The notes: generated from the sequence alone by a model not told the origin. DNA of 64,000 nucleotides from Prionace glauca (GCA_037974335.1 CM075760.1:6321432-6385431); one strand, 5' to 3'. Shown: positions 34,746 to 46,925, counted from the first letter of the stretch. Translations and numbers: made by a program.

Positions 34746-34749
34746 TTAG

Positions 34750-36715
34750 AACAATGAACAAAGAACAATGAAAACTACAGCTAGGATCAGGCCCTTCGGA
34801 CCCCCAAGCCTGCATCGACCATGCTGCCCAACTGAACGAAAACACCTTCTTCTTTTGGGTAACATATCCGGCTAATCCCATGCTGCAAATGTATTGTCAA
34901 GATGTCCCTTAAAATTCACTATCGTATCTGTTTCCCCTACCTCCCCAGGCAACAAGTTCAAGGCATCCACCACTTTCAGTGTAAAAAAAAACTTGTTTCG
35001 GACATCTCCTTTAAACGTTAAACCTATACCTCTTCGGAATTGAATCTTCCACTTTGAAAAAAAAAATCTGACTATTCACTCTGCCCATGCCCCACATAAT
35101 CTTGTAGACATCTATCAGGTTGCCCCTCAACCTCCGTTGTTTCAGTGAAAACAAATCAAGTTTCTCCTCATAGCTGGTGCCCTCCAAACAGGGAACATAC
35201 TGGTAAATATTTTCTGGACCCTTTCCAAAACCTCCATACTCTTCTGGTAGTGTGGTAACCAGAATTGAACACTATACTCTAAGTGTGACCAAACAAAAAT
35301 TTTACAAAGCTGCAACATGACTTCCCAATTTTAAAATCAATGCCCCGGGTGACGAAGACAGGAATGTGCCTTCTTGACTACCTTCTCTACCTGCATTGCC
35401 ACTTCAGTGATTTGTATAGCCGTACACCGATCAATATTCCTTCTCAGTATTCTCCAGGGTTTTGCCATTTTCTGAATGTTTCCCATCTGTATTAGACCTT
35501 CCAAAATGAATTACCTCACATTTGCCCAGATTAAACTCAACTTTCCATCTCACTGCCCAAGTCTCCAACCAATCTATATCCTGTTGTAACCTTTGATGGT
35601 CCTCATCACAAATCACAATGCCACCAGCATTTGTGTCATCTGCAAACTTACTAATCTAACCAACTACGTTTTCTCACAAATCATTCACTCACATTACAAG
35701 CAGCAAAGGTCCCAGCACTAATCCCTGAGGAACACTATTTGTCACAGCCCTCCATTTAGAAACACACCCATGTTCTGCTCCTCTCTGTATTCAATGGCCG
35801 ATCCAGTTCTGTATACACCTCATCAGCTCTTTGAGATTCGGTATGACTTCATCCTTTGTACCAGTCTGGCATGACAGACCTTGTCAAAATATTCACTGAA
35901 CCCCATGTAGAAAACACCCACTGCCCATAACTCATTAAACATCTTTGTCACTTACTTTAAAAAAAACTCGATCAAATTCGTTAAAATTAATAAAAAAAGA
36001 CTAAGTTTCACATGTTTAATGATGCCTTTTCTTTTACTTCACAGGACATTCAGTCTACTTTGTTGACCAATAAGGGGCATACACACGGTGGGTAGTGTGA
36101 GGGCTGCTCTTGGATGTTGCTTCGAGAGTTGCCTCGTGCTTCACGTCGTTAGTGTATGCTTAAACTGGCGGGCAACACGAGAACTCGGTGACTATCACTG
36201 TTTGCTGTGCAGATTTGGGCCAGTGTCTGTGGGAGTTTACACATTCTTCCCGTAATTGAGTGGGTTTTCTCTGGGTGCTCCGCTTTCCTCCCACATCTCA
36301 AAAACGTGCTCTTAGGCTGATTGGTGCAACAAATTGTCCCTAAATTAGCCTTCCCTCAATCTTCCCCAATAGGTGTAGACAAAGATCATGGGTGGAGGAG
36401 GGAACTCAATGTTAAAATGGCAGCGCGGGCTTGTTGTGCCGGAGGGTCTGTTTCCCGTGCTGTGTTGTTCTTTGTTCTGATAAGACACGACCTCCCCTTC
36501 ACAAAACCATGTTTCCTCTCGCTAATACGGCCACTTATTTACAAGTGGGAGTAAACCCTGTCTCGAAAAATCCTCTCCAATCAATTCCCGACCGCTGAAG
36601 TAAGGCTTACCGGCCTGTAATTATCTGGATTATCCTTGGTACCCTTCTTAAACAAAGGAAAAATACTGCCTATTCTCAAACCCTCTGTGACCTCCCCTGT
36701 AAGAAGTCTCACAAC
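34750..36715 (-). mobile_element. Old LINE, antisense, interrupted
   Basis: The antisense 3' end (ACAAAGAACAATGAAAACTACAG..CAGGCCCTTCGG) is followed by a decayed ORF2, including QQDIDWLETWAVRWKVEFNL (about 35520-35590) and the PQGxxLGP region near 35700. RT sequence resumes at 36482-36713 (antisense GNYRPVS-like region). Between them (about 36000-36480) sit a SINE and a short element. Confidence 0.8.
36195..36480 (+). mobile_element. SINE plus short LINE-tail element
   Basis: 'GTGTCTGTGGGAGTTTACACATTCTTCCCGT..TCTGGGTGCTCCGCTTTCCTCCCACA' is a tRNA-SINE body in + orientation. It continues into 'CATGGGTGGAGGAGGGAACT..GGCTTGTTGTGCCGGAGGGTCTGTTTCCCGTGCTGTGTTGTTCTTTGTTCT', the sense 3' end of a (TTCTTTG)n family. 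Confidence 0.65.
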
Positions 36716-36800
36716 ACCAGTTTAAAGTCCAATCGGTTTATTGGTAACAAAAGCCACTAGCATTCGGAGCGCTGCTCCTTCGTCAGGTAAGTGGGAGTTC
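36715..36800 (+). mobile_element. Interspersed shark repeat fragment
   Basis: 'AGAAGTCTCACAACACCAG', 'AAAGTCCAATCGGTTTATT' and 'GGAGCGCTGCTCCTTCGTCAGGT' mark the same family as 22262-22400. Confidence 0.7.
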
Positions 36801-36899
36801 TGTTCGCAAACAGGACATATAAAGATTGGACAACAATGGTTACTCTGTCAGCCGTGACCAGTGTTTATCTTCTGAGGTTGTTGATGCGTCTTTTCTCAC

Positions 36900-37535
36900 T
36901 GGAGCACCAGAATTGTTGATCAATGAATCGAGCGACCTATGCTGCTCTTACGAAAGCTTATTTCAGCAGCTGGAAGTGTCTGTTGTGATCCTCCTCACCT
37001 GAACAGATGCTCGGAATTTCTCTTACTTCCTCAACAGTCGTTTTTAAACTTCGGGGGTGTGGTCGGGACTGGTGAAACAAGTCAAAATGGCAGCTTGCCA
37101 CACCCATCCCTCTCTACAGGCCGCGGATGTTCCACCAACCACCAGCAGCCAGGGGACGAAGCGGGCAAGAGGTGACACTGGGAAGAGCAGTAGCAGCAAC
37201 GCCCGGGAGTGTTACAGTAGCACCTGGTGGCCGGGAAGGGAAATAACAGCAGCCTAAAGGTTTCCCCAGTCCAGCTGCTCAGAGAGACTGGGAAGGAAGG
37301 CTGTGTGCTTTGTCTTGAAATTTCAATTGATATGGCAAAGATCAGAATTAATAGATTCTTGTTCAATAAATATATCGAAAATGTTGTGGCTCAAAGCTGG
37401 GAGGGTCGGAGCTGAGCTGCAAATCAACCTTGGCCTAATAGAATGGTGAAGGAGACTTGAGAGACTTCGTTATGTTTCCCATGTTGTGTCCACAGTCGCT
37501 CCAGTAATGATAACCCCTAAAATTATACATTTTGT
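36900..37535. other. Spacer, nothing recognised
   Basis: Moderately GC-rich in the middle (37050-37260) with short open frames on both strands. No domain or repeat was recognised. Confidence 0.4.
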
Positions 37536-37539
37536 GGTG

Positions 37540-37920
37540 CCCCTGTGGCGTGCTGCGGGGTGGGGAGGGGGGCGACACATTAGTTGGCACTGCTGCCTCA
37601 CAGGGCCACGGACACATCCCCAGTTTGAAGGACTGTCTGTGGCAAAGTCTGCACGTTGTTCCCTTGTATGCATGGGTTTTCACCGGTTTCCTCAAACAGT
37701 CTCAAAGACGTGCTGGTTAGGTTTCATTGGCCATGCTAAATTCTCTCTCAGTGTAACCCAAACAGGCACTGGAGTGTGGTAACTAGGGGATTTTCACAGT
37801 AACTTCATTGCAGTGTTAATGCACGTCTACTTATGACATTAAGAGAATTTCATAGTAACTTCATTGCAGTGTAATGTACGCCTTACTTGAGACTATTAAG
37901 TACACATCTTAACTCATAAA
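37540..37920 (+). mobile_element. tRNA SINE, nearly full length
   Basis: 'TTGGCACTGCTGCCTCACAGGGCCACGG', then 'CTCAAAGACGTGCTGGTTAGGTTTCATTGGCCATGCTAAATTCTC', then 'CAGTAACTTCATTGCAGTGTTAATG', the latter present twice as a partial tail duplication (37797 and 37855). Confidence 0.8.
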
Positions 37921-38117
37921 TAAACTTTAAAGAAAACTTTAAAATGGGTGTTCATTTACTGAATCTGAGCTGCTTTCACTCATCCTACTCTAGGAGACAG
38001 TCACAGTCTTCTCAGAAGGAGTTTAAAGGAGGGATTGACCGGTGGTGTCTCTACCACCAATTTCCCACAGTAATCCCACCACAATATACAGCTAGAAGCA
38101 TGACGTTTATTTTCAAA

Positions 38118-39185
38118 TTATATCATTGAGCAGAAATCCAGGAGAACTGGATTAATTGTTGGATTATGCAGTGATGTGTTATAGAGCAGAATCCAGCGGA
38201 GCTTGATTAATTATTGCATTACAGAGTGATATGTTACAGCGCAGAATCCAGGAGAACTGGATTAATTGTTGGATTATACAGTGATATGTTACAGAGCAGA
38301 AATCCAGGGGAACTGGATTAATTGTTGGATTACACAGTGATATATTATAGAGCAGAAATCCAGGAGAACTGGATTAATTGTTGGATTATACAGTGATATG
38401 TTATAGAGCAGAAATCCAGGAGAAGTGGATTAATTGTTGGATTACACAGTGATATGTTTTAGAGCAGAATTCAGGAGAACTGGATTAATTGTTGGATTAT
38501 GCAGTGATATGTTATAGAGCAGAAGTCCAGGAGAGCTTGATTAATTATTGCATTACACGGTGATATGTTACAGCGCAGAATCCAGGAGAACTGGATTAAT
38601 TGTTGGATTACACAGTGATATATTAGAGAGCAGAAATCCAGGAGTACTGGATTAATTGTTGGATTACACAGTGATATATTACAGAGCAGGAATCCAGGAG
38701 AACTGGATTAATTGTTGGATTATACAGTGACATGTTACAGAGCAGGAATTCAGGAGAACTAGATTAATTGTTGGATTATACAGTGATATGTTATAGAGCA
38801 GAATCCAGTAGAACTGGATTAATTGTTGGATTACACAGTGATATATTACAGAGCAGAAATCCAGTAGAACTGGATTAATTGTTGGATTATACAGTGATAT
38901 GTTACAGAACAGTAATCCAGGAGAACTGGATTAATTGTTGGGATTAAATAGTGACATGTTACAGAGCAGAAATCCAGGAGAACTGGATTAATTGTTGGAT
39001 TACACAGTGATATGTTACAGAGCAGAATCCAGGAGAACTGGATTAATTGTTGGATTAGACAGTGACATGTTACAGAGCAGGAATACAGGAGAACTGGATT
39101 AATTGTTGGATTACACAGTGACATGTTACAGAACAAAAATCCAGGAGAACTGGATTAATTGTTGGATTACACAGAGATATCTTAT
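38118..39185. repeat. Minisatellite, about 57-bp unit, 18-19 copies
   Basis: Unit of the type CAGTGATATGTTACAGAGCAG + AAATCCAGGAGAACTGG + ATTAATTGTTGGATTACA, repeated in tandem with point changes. Two units carry a variant GAGCTTGATTAATTATTGCA (38197 and 38535), suggesting a higher-order pattern. No gene was seen. Confidence 0.95.
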
Positions 39186-39339
39186 AGAGAAAAACCCAGT
39201 GTTTCCTCTGTTTGCTCCAGTTTTCTCCCACAGCCCAAAGTTAGTTGATTGGCCATGCTAAATTGAGTTCCGATTGGGAACGTTGACGAGAGAAGCAATG
39301 CACAGATAGGTAAAGGATGGGGTTAGATACAAAATACAT

Positions 39340-39850
39340 TTTCCTCTCCAATGTCCCCATCAAACACTCCCCAGACATGTATAGCACGTGGATAGACACA
39401 GAGTACATGTCCCTTTACAATCCTTCCGTCAACCACTCCCAGAACAGCTGCAATAAGGCAGGAGTAGATACATAATAAATCTCCTTCTACATTGTCCTCA
39501 TCGAACACTCCCAGGATGGGGACAGTATGTGGTTAGATGTAGAAAATTATCCCCATTAACAACTACATTTCATTTTTCTCATCCCTTTTGAACGGCTCCT
39601 TGAACCACCATGCAGTGGTTCAGTTTCTCGTCCTCCTTGCAGTCCCGCCCACGTCCGCACAGGGAGCAATTGTCTACACTGCCCCCATCAAACATACCGA
39701 GGAATGGTACAGAACGGGGTTAGATACAGAATAAGGTTCCTTCTACACTGCTCCCCATCAAACACTCCCAGGACAGGTACAGCACGGGGTTAGATATAGA
39801 GTTGAGCTCCCTCTGTCCACATCAAGAACTCCCAAGAAAGCTGCAGTACA
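39340..39850 (-). repeat. Diverged tandem repeat, about 70-75 bp, antisense
   Basis: Units such as CATCAAACACTCCCAGGACAGGTACAGCACGGGGTTAGATA recur (39357, 39495, 39688, 39767). It is the same family as 5030-5625 in reverse orientation. Confidence 0.75.
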
Positions 39851-39889
39851 TGGACAGATGGAAAATAAAGTTACTTTAAAAGCACCCAT

Positions 39890-41235
39890 ATAGAAATAAT
39901 TTGTTTTACAGCACCAACACAGAATAATTAATGATCTATGGCCCTGATTATTTTATAGATCCCTATAAGATCACCCCTCAGCCTTCTACGCCCCAAAAGA
40001 AAAAAGTCCCAGACTATCAAGCCTCTTCTTATAGCTCAAGCCATCAATTCTCGGTAGCATCGTAGTAAATCTCTTCTGCACTCATTCTAGTTTAATAATA
40101 TCTTTTTCATAATAGTGTGATCAAAACTGTCCGCAATATTCCAACTGTGGCCTTACCAATGTCTTGTACAACTTCAACAAGATGTTCCAACTCCTGTATT
40201 CAATGAAATCAAGCATGCTGAATGCATTTTGCACCACTATTCCATCTGTGATTCCACTTTCAAGGAATTATGAACATGTACCCCTAGATCTCTTTGTTCT
40301 ATAACTCTCCCCAAAGCCCTACTATTAACTGACTAAGACCTGCCCTGGTTCAATCTACCAAAATGCATCAGCTCACATTTATCTAAATTAAACTCCATCT
40401 GCCATTCGTCAGCCCACTCATCCAATTGATCAAGGTTCTATTGTAATCAGAGATAAACTTCTTCACTGTCCACTTTGCCACCCATCATGCTGTCATCTGC
40501 AAACTTACTAACCATGCCCCCTATATTCTCATACAAAACATTAATATAAGTGACAAATAACAGTGGACCCAACACCGATCCCTGAGCCACACCACTGCAC
40601 ACAGGTCTCAGTTTGAAAAACAACACTGTACAACCACCCTCTAGCTTCTGTCATCAAGTCAGTTTTGTATCAATTCAGCAACCTCACCCTGGATCCAATT
40701 AGCTTATGCAACTAGCTACCATGTGGCACCCTGTCAAATGCTTTGCTGAAGACGATTTAAAGAGCATCAACTGCACTGCCCTTAATTACCTTCTTGGCTC
40801 CCCCTTCAAAACAAAACAATCAAATTTGGGAACATGATTTTCCAATCGCAAAGCCAAGCTGAACGTCCCTAATCAGTCTTTGCATCACTAAGTGTCTGTA
40901 GATCCCGTCACTCAAAATACCTTCCAAAAACACATCCACCAAGATGTGAGGCTCACCGGCCTATCGTTCTCAGGCTTTTCCTTGCAGTCCTTTTTAAACA
41001 AACGCACAGCATTTGCCATTCTCCAATCTTCAGGCACCTCACCCGTGACTATTGATGAGTCAAATATTGCGGCCAGTGGACCCGCAATTTCCTCCCTAGC
41101 CTCCCACAATTACCTGAAATACACTCATCAGATCCCGGGGATTTTTCTACGTTAATGCGCTTTTAGACTTCCAGCACCTCTTTCTCTGTAATACATACAC
41201 TCCTCAACACATCACTATTTATGTCCCCAAGTCCC
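39890..41235 (-). mobile_element. Old LINE, antisense
   Basis: Antisense ORF2 remains from the C-terminal tail (39960-40130) through the RT core (PQGxVLGP region near 40570) to IAGPLAAIFDSSIVTGEVPEDWRMAN (about 41020-41110). It has many disruptions. Confidence 0.82.
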
Positions 41236-41254
41236 CTACCATCCATAATAAAGC

Positions 41255-41545
41255 CCAAAGCTGGATATGGGCCAATGTTATGGGCTGACATGCCATGCAG
41301 GTACCTCTGGTTACCACTGCTGCCTCATAATTCCTGGCTTGGTTCACTGTGGAAAGTCTGCACATTTTCCAAGTGTTTCCTCTGGGTGCTCTTGGTTCCA
41401 CCCACAGTCTGAAAGACGTGATGGTTAGGGTGCATTAGCCGTGCTAAGTTCTCCTCAGTGTACCCGAACAGCGTGGTGACTCGGGGACTTTCTCAGTAAC
41501 TTAATTGCAGTGTTAATGTCAGCCTACATTTGACACTTTATAAAT
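41255..41545 (+). mobile_element. tRNA SINE
   Basis: 'ACCACTGCTGCCTCATAATTCC', 'CACAGTCTGAAAGACGTGATGG', 'GTAACTTAATTGCAGTGTTAATG'. The same family as 37540-37920. Confidence 0.75.
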
Positions 41546-41744
41546 ATAAAAGTTCATCTGAGTATGAATTGTTGAATATCACTGGGAATCCTCACTTAGC
41601 TGTTAGTGTAAGTGCATGTGAATATGTTCATATTCGGAAACAAGAATACTCCTGCCTAATTTGATTTGAAGCCCTCGATCTGAGGGATTGGGTATTTATC
41701 CAGCTGCAAGAAATAGTTTACTGGATATTTAAAGGTTTTATTCA

Positions 41745-42025
41745 TTCTTGGGGCTTGGGTGTCCCTGGCCGGCAAGCATTTATTGCCCATCCCTAGTTGC
41801 CCTTGTTCAGAGGGCAATTATTGCTGTGGCCCTGGAGTCACATCTAGGCCTGTCCACGAAAGGACAACAGATTTCGTTCCCTAGGAGATTAATGAACGAG
41901 ATGTGTTTTTCCAACAATCAACAATGGTTTTATGGTCACCAGTAGATTGTGAATTTCAGCTGTATTTATTCTAATTCCACCAAATGCCGTGAGAGGATTT
42001 GAACCCGGGTGCCCAGAACACTAGC
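41745..42025 (+). mobile_element. Interspersed shark repeat
   Basis: 'GGCAAGCATTTATTGCCCATCCCTAGTTGCCC', 'CCTGGAGTCACATCTAGGCC' and the end 'GGATTTGAACCCGGGTGCCCAGAACA'. The best-preserved member of the family also seen at 1485 and 24740. Confidence 0.75.
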
Positions 42026-42189
42026 TGAATTTCATCACATGACCTTGAGTGTACACACACTGAGTTCCATTAACATAGACACTCCCCGTCATGTGCATGT
42101 GCAGGGCTCCCGGATTGACAAAACTAACTGCCTCAATCTGGGATAACATATTCCAATATGTAATCCCTGATGGTTTTCGTTCAAGTCAT

Positions 42190-42227
42190 TATGCATGTCT
42201 CTCTTTCTCTTTCTGTCTACTGTGCAC

Positions 42228-42288
<61 letters not shown>

Positions 42289-42545
42289 CCTCTCTCGCTC
42301 TCTCTTTGTCTGTCTCTCCACCTCACCATGTTGTTTGCTCTTGTTGTGTCCATTGTACTCGTTCTTTCTCATTCATTCCCATTTGCTTATGCTCTCTGTC
42401 TCTTACCTCTGTTTCACTCTGCCTCTGCCTATTTCCCTCTGCCTCCCTTTATGCCTCTCTTTTTCTCTTCATCTCCCTATCTCTCTCTTTTTACATTCCT
42501 CCTTCTGTCTTCCCCTCTCTCCCTTTCTCAATCCATGTCCGTCTC
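42190..42545. repeat. CT-rich microsatellite
   Basis: (TCTCTG)n and (CT)n repeats, densest at 42225-42320, with looser CT-rich DNA on to about 42960. Apparent open frames are artefacts. Confidence 0.9.
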
Positions 42546-42547
42546 AA

Positions 42548-42690
42548 AGAATAAAGAACAAAGAACAGCACAGCATGGGAAACAGGCCCTTCGGCCCAAT
42601 GACCCCGCACCACCATTTTAACGTTGTGATTTCCCTCTTCCACACCCTTATCTACGCTTATGGCACTCCACATTGGAAATCAGATAGAGG
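42548..42690 (-). mobile_element. Short LINE-tail element, antisense
   Basis: AAGAACAAAGAACAGCACAG..GGAAACAGGCCCTTCGGCCCAATG is the antisense 3' end of the (TTCTTTG)n family. It sits inside the CT-rich tract. Confidence 0.7.
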
Positions 42691-43021
42691 GAAGAATAAT
42701 GTCATTCCCCCCACTCTCTTTCCCTGTCTCTCTTATTCTGTGTGACTCTCTCCCTGTCTTTTCTCTTTGTGTCTATCTCTCTGCTTCTCTGTTTTTTTAC
42801 ACATTGTATCTGTTAAAGACTCATTCAAATTCTGATACTATCCATGCCTTTCTGAGCCTCCCTCGCTCCATCCATTTCTGTCTCTGTATCACTCTCACTG
42901 TTGCTCTCACTGGCTTTCTGTCTCTCTCTGTCATTCTTTCAGTCTTTGTGATTCTGTCTGATAATTTAAAGTTTGAATGCCGAAGAGGAAGATTCAGGGG
43001 CCTTGTGGTTGTAATTTCCGC

Positions 43022-43923
43022 TTAGGGTGTAACGAATTGAGAAATTGCAGAAAGGGGAGATTTCAGAACGTTTTTCAGCTGTTGTCTGAAGTGAGTCTGT
43101 GTCACAGCATAAATAGCAGTGTTCGTGCAGCAACTCAGGAGTTGCAACATGAAGCCCAAATCTTTCACAAAATGATCTAGCCATACTGACTGATAGCCCA
43201 TATAATAGAGCCGAGTCCATATTGAATAAACCATTAAAATTGACCATAACAGGATGAAATTGGCTGAGATAACAAACAGTAAAATGATGGATTTCCTTCG
43301 ACTCTCCATCTCTGGGTCTCTGGAATTCTCTCCACTGCAGTGAGTCCGGAGTCTCCTGCGGGCTCTGCTGCTCACTAAAATGTTTCTGACGGTGAGAGCA
43401 TTGAGCAGCAGAATCAGGACGAATGGGACAACTGGGTTTAGGATGTGGTGGAGGAACTCAATTGTTACCCAGACCGGGGATTCCAAAATTTTGATTGTGA
43501 AATAACAAAACCAGGGGTTGTTGGCGAGCTGATATCCATTTGTCATCATAAAATACCAGAAAACGTTCTTTAAACAGCTCAGCACTGTCACTGTTCCCAG
43601 AACCACAGCCGCCGATTTCTCAGTGCAATATTTACTTTTCAGCTTGGGGCAGCAAATGGCCACAAATCGATCAAAGGTGAAAGTGACGGTGAACCAGACA
43701 GAACAGTCAGTGGCTGCATAAAGCAGGACGGCATGGATGTTACACACGTGGACAAATAATAGGAAATAAAACTGTTCCCGATAAACAATGGGAATCTGTC
43801 TCAATATCAGGTCGAGGATAACGACCAGCAGATCCCCCGCTGACATGGCCACCAGGTAACGAGTGACACATTTGGAAAGACCACAGTTTCTGCTCGTCAG
43901 TGTTACAATTGTGATTATGTTCA
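43022..43923 (-). CDS. GPR139-like class A receptor, main exon
   Basis: A rhodopsin-class GPCR of the GPR139/GPR142-like group expanded in cartilaginous fishes; the ligand is not known from sequence. The exon starts in TM1 after acceptor TTTTCCTTCCTGACAG and encodes about 300 residues: TM2 with the sodium-site Asp (SAGDLL, about residue 31), disulfide cysteines at about 61 (HVCNIH) and 140 (WFCYF), DRF in place of DRY (85-87) and NTAIY near TM7's end (268-272). The frame is intact to stop TAA. The N-terminus must come from another exon; a fitting one is at about 58520. It is convergent with IgM. Confidence 0.82.
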
Positions 43924-44044
43924 CTGTCAGGAAGGAAAATAAAGAATAACGTTAGACATCAGTCGGGTGAAGAAGTTACCTTTTAGACTGGAGATAGGTA
44001 ACATGAAAACAATTGTCCACAAACACAATCACTTCAATCTAGTT

Positions 44045-44215
44045 TTGAAAACCAGCATGACTTTTGGACTGTGAGAGGAAACTGGCCCATTCAGGAAAAA
44101 AAAAACACGCAGATAGAGGAAGAAGGTTCACTCACCAAAGAACATCTAGCTAAGCTGAGAACTGAACCCAGGTCTCTGATGGTGTGAATCAGTATTGCGA
44201 ACCACTGTGTCAACA
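44045..44215 (-). mobile_element. SINE fragment, antisense
   Basis: 'TTTGGACTGTGAGAGGAAACTGG' and 'GAGAACTGAACCCAGGTCTCTGATGG' with '..GCGAACCACTGTGTCAAC' are antisense SINE body and head. It lies in the GPCR intron. Confidence 0.6.
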
Positions 44216-44473
44216 TACTGCTCCATGGTTTCAACACAATGACATACATTTGTAAAAGAGTTTTCTGGGGAGTCCACAACATTGCCTCTCACTCAGCTAC
44301 AAGTAAATAGCGCCTCTACCTGGTGGCGGTTCTGGAGGGTAAGAAGGTTGAAGGACTAAACCCTGGCAGAAAATCTGGAGTGGAGTCCTGTAGGTGGTAG
44401 CCTGTCTCTCAGACAGTTCACTGACTATCCCTGCAGCAGAACCGGTAGCAAATAATGCTGGTTTCACCCTTTG

Positions 44474-44775
44474 CTCTGGACAATACTAACAGTTGGCAGA
44501 GTGAGATCCTGATGCCTCAACAGTCCAGAATCTCGGTTATATCTTCCCAGAACTATATCTTGGAGAGGAGACCATAGCATTGTGACCACCATTTGCATAA
44601 CACAGGAAGAAACAGCAATCTAATACTCGATTGGCACAGAACACAAGTGCCAGGGTTTGCTTTGGACAGTGGGAGAAAGTTTCTGCTTTCATGAAATGTG
44701 ACCATCCATAGTACCAGTGCATTAGCTGCTGGCCCACTGTGGCCTACTGGACCACTGAAGCTCATTGAGTCCCCT
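44474..44775 (+). repeat. Direct repeat, left copy
   Basis: Contains CTCTGGACAATACTAACAGTTGGCAG, CATAGCATTGTGACCACCATTTG and ends CTGAAGCTCATTGAGTCC. The right copy is at 46620-46925. See the findings. Confidence 0.7.
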
Positions 44776-45349
44776 CGCGGCAGGAAAGATATTAATCTAC
44801 GCACCAGGTAAGAAAAGCTCAAACCAAGGCTGGTACAAAAGAAAAGCCAAGAAGGCTGCCTTAATGTCAATCGCCCATGACTCTGACATCCAACATTGTG
44901 AAATGCATCAAAAGGTGAGTCATGGCATGAATCAAATCCACTCCCCCAGATTGCCTGAATCCACTACAGTTCACCTATCTCCACAACAGGTCCACAGACA
45001 CCTGCCGCTGGCCCTCCATACAATCCTAAAACACAGAAACATGTTTATTGACTACAGCTCAATGTTCAACAACATTATTCCTACGAAATGCATGTCAAAA
45101 ATCTATGTCTTGGGGCTGGGTTCCTGCCTCTGCAATTGATCTTGAACTTTGTAACTCACAGATAGCAATAAATAAGGGCAGACAACAACACCACCTTCAC
45201 AAGCATCCTCAACAGTAGTGCCCCTCAAGGGTGTGTACTCAGCTCTTTATTACACTCCTTATACACCGATGACTGTATGGCCAAATTCCACTACAACTCG
45301 ACTTCCAGGTTTGCTGATGACATCACTGTAGTGGGCCAGATCTCGAACA

Positions 45350-46025
45350 AAATAAGAACATAAGAACATAAGAAATAGGAGCAGGAATAGGCCATCTGGC
45401 CCTTCGAGCCTGCCCCGCCATTCAATAAGATCATGGCTGATCTGTCGTGACTCAGCTCCACCTTCCCGCCCTCTCCCCATAACCCTTAATCCCTTCTCTT
45501 ATCAAAAACCCATCAACCCGTTTCTTAAAACTATTTAGCGAGGCAGCCTCCACCACTTCAACGGGCAGAGAATTCCAGAGATTCACCACCCTTTGAGTGA
45601 AGAAGTTCCTCCTCAACTCTGTTCTAAACCGCCGCCCCCCCCTTTATCTTGAGGCTGTGTCCCCTAGTCCTACTGTCTTTTTTGAGCGGGAAGAGTCTCT
45701 CCACCTCTATCCTATCCATCCCATTCATCTTCTTATACGTCTCAATGAGATCTCCCCTCATTCTTCTAAACTCTAACGAGTACAAGCCTAGTTTATTCAG
45801 CCTCTCCTCAGAGCTCAATCCCCTCAACTCCGGTATCAGCCGAGTAAACCTCCTCTGCACTCCCTCCAGGGCCAAAATATCCTTGCGCAGGTGCGGCGCC
45901 CAAAACTGCACACAGTACTCCAGCTGCGGCCTCACCAATGCCCTATACAGCTGCAGCAAGACCTCCCTACTTTTATATTCAATCCCCCTCGCTATGAAGG
46001 CCAGCATCCCATTCGCCTTCCTGAC
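45350..46025 (-). mobile_element. CR1-like LINE 3' fragment, nested, second subfamily
   Basis: Antisense (TTCTTATG)n tail at 45353, 3' UTR (GGCCATCTGGCCCTTCGAGCC), and ORF2 tail MRGDLIETYKKMNGMDRIEV to KANGMLAFIARGIEYKSREV. It interrupts the L2-like RT between 45345 and 46026. Same subfamily as 33668-34135. Confidence 0.9.
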
Positions 46026-46619
46026 CATGATGATAGAGAGGCTGGTGAACTGGGACAAAGCCAATAACACATTCCTCAATGTCAACAAAGCAAAGGAGAT
46101 AGTCATCGACTTCAGAAAGCAGGGTAGCTCCTGTCTGCAACATGGGATGAAGATCAATTGGTCGACATATTGAACTTTTCAGGATTTCAGATCACCAACC
46201 ACCTGTTCAGGTCCCTCCATGATAACCTTACAGTTAACAAAGCGCACCAACTTCTCCACGTTCTCGGGTGTCTAAGGACATTTGGCATGTCAGCTATGCC
46301 TCTCACCAATTTTTACAAGTGCACCATGGAAAAAAAAACTTTCTGGTTGTACCACAGCTTGGTATGGCTCTAGATCTGTCCAAGACCGCAAGAAACTTCA
46401 AAGCCTCGTGAATGAAGTTCAGTCCATCACTCAAACCTACCTCCCACCCATTGACACTGAGTACAATTCCCGCTGCCTCAGAAAAGCAGCCAGCCTAATT
46501 AAGGATCCCACGGACCAAGGACAAACTCTTCCACCTTGTTCCATCGGGAAAAAATAAATAAATGTTTTGAGGACATGCACCAAACGACTCATAGAATTCT
46601 TAAAGTGAACAATGAGTCC

Positions 46620-46925
46620 ATTGACCCTCTGGACAATACTAACAGTTGACAGAGGTAGATCCTGATCCCTCGACAGTTCAGAATTTCTATTATATTTACC
46701 CAGGATAGAACCTGGAGAAGGGACCACAGCATTGTGACCACATTTAACACAACACAGGAAGAAACAATAATCTCACACTCGATTGGCAGAAAATACAAGC
46801 GTCATTGTTTGCTTTCAACTGTGGGAGAAAGCTTTTGCTTCTAGTGAGATGCTGCCGTCCATAGTGTCCAATGTATTAGCAGCTGACACACTCTGGATTA
46901 CTGGAGCACTGAAGCTTAGTGAGTC
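46620..46925 (+). repeat. Direct repeat, right copy
   Basis: CTCTGGACAATACTAACAGTTGACAG, CACAGCATTGTGACCACATTT, ending CTGAAGCTTAGTGAGTCC. It is about 80-85% similar by eye to 44474-44775. Confidence 0.7.

Noticed and set aside
38118-39185. CRISPR-like array
   Set aside because: The whole 57-bp unit is conserved with no unique spacers; it is a vertebrate minisatellite.
42091-42745. Serine/leucine-rich frames of up to 191 residues resembling membrane proteins
   Set aside because: They come from a CT microsatellite; the apparent hydrophobic stretches are repeat-derived.
44474-46925. Terminal direct repeats read as an LTR-type element
   Set aside because: The interior is L2-like non-LTR sequence, no protease, integrase or primer-binding site was seen, and the L2 3' end lies outside the repeats.
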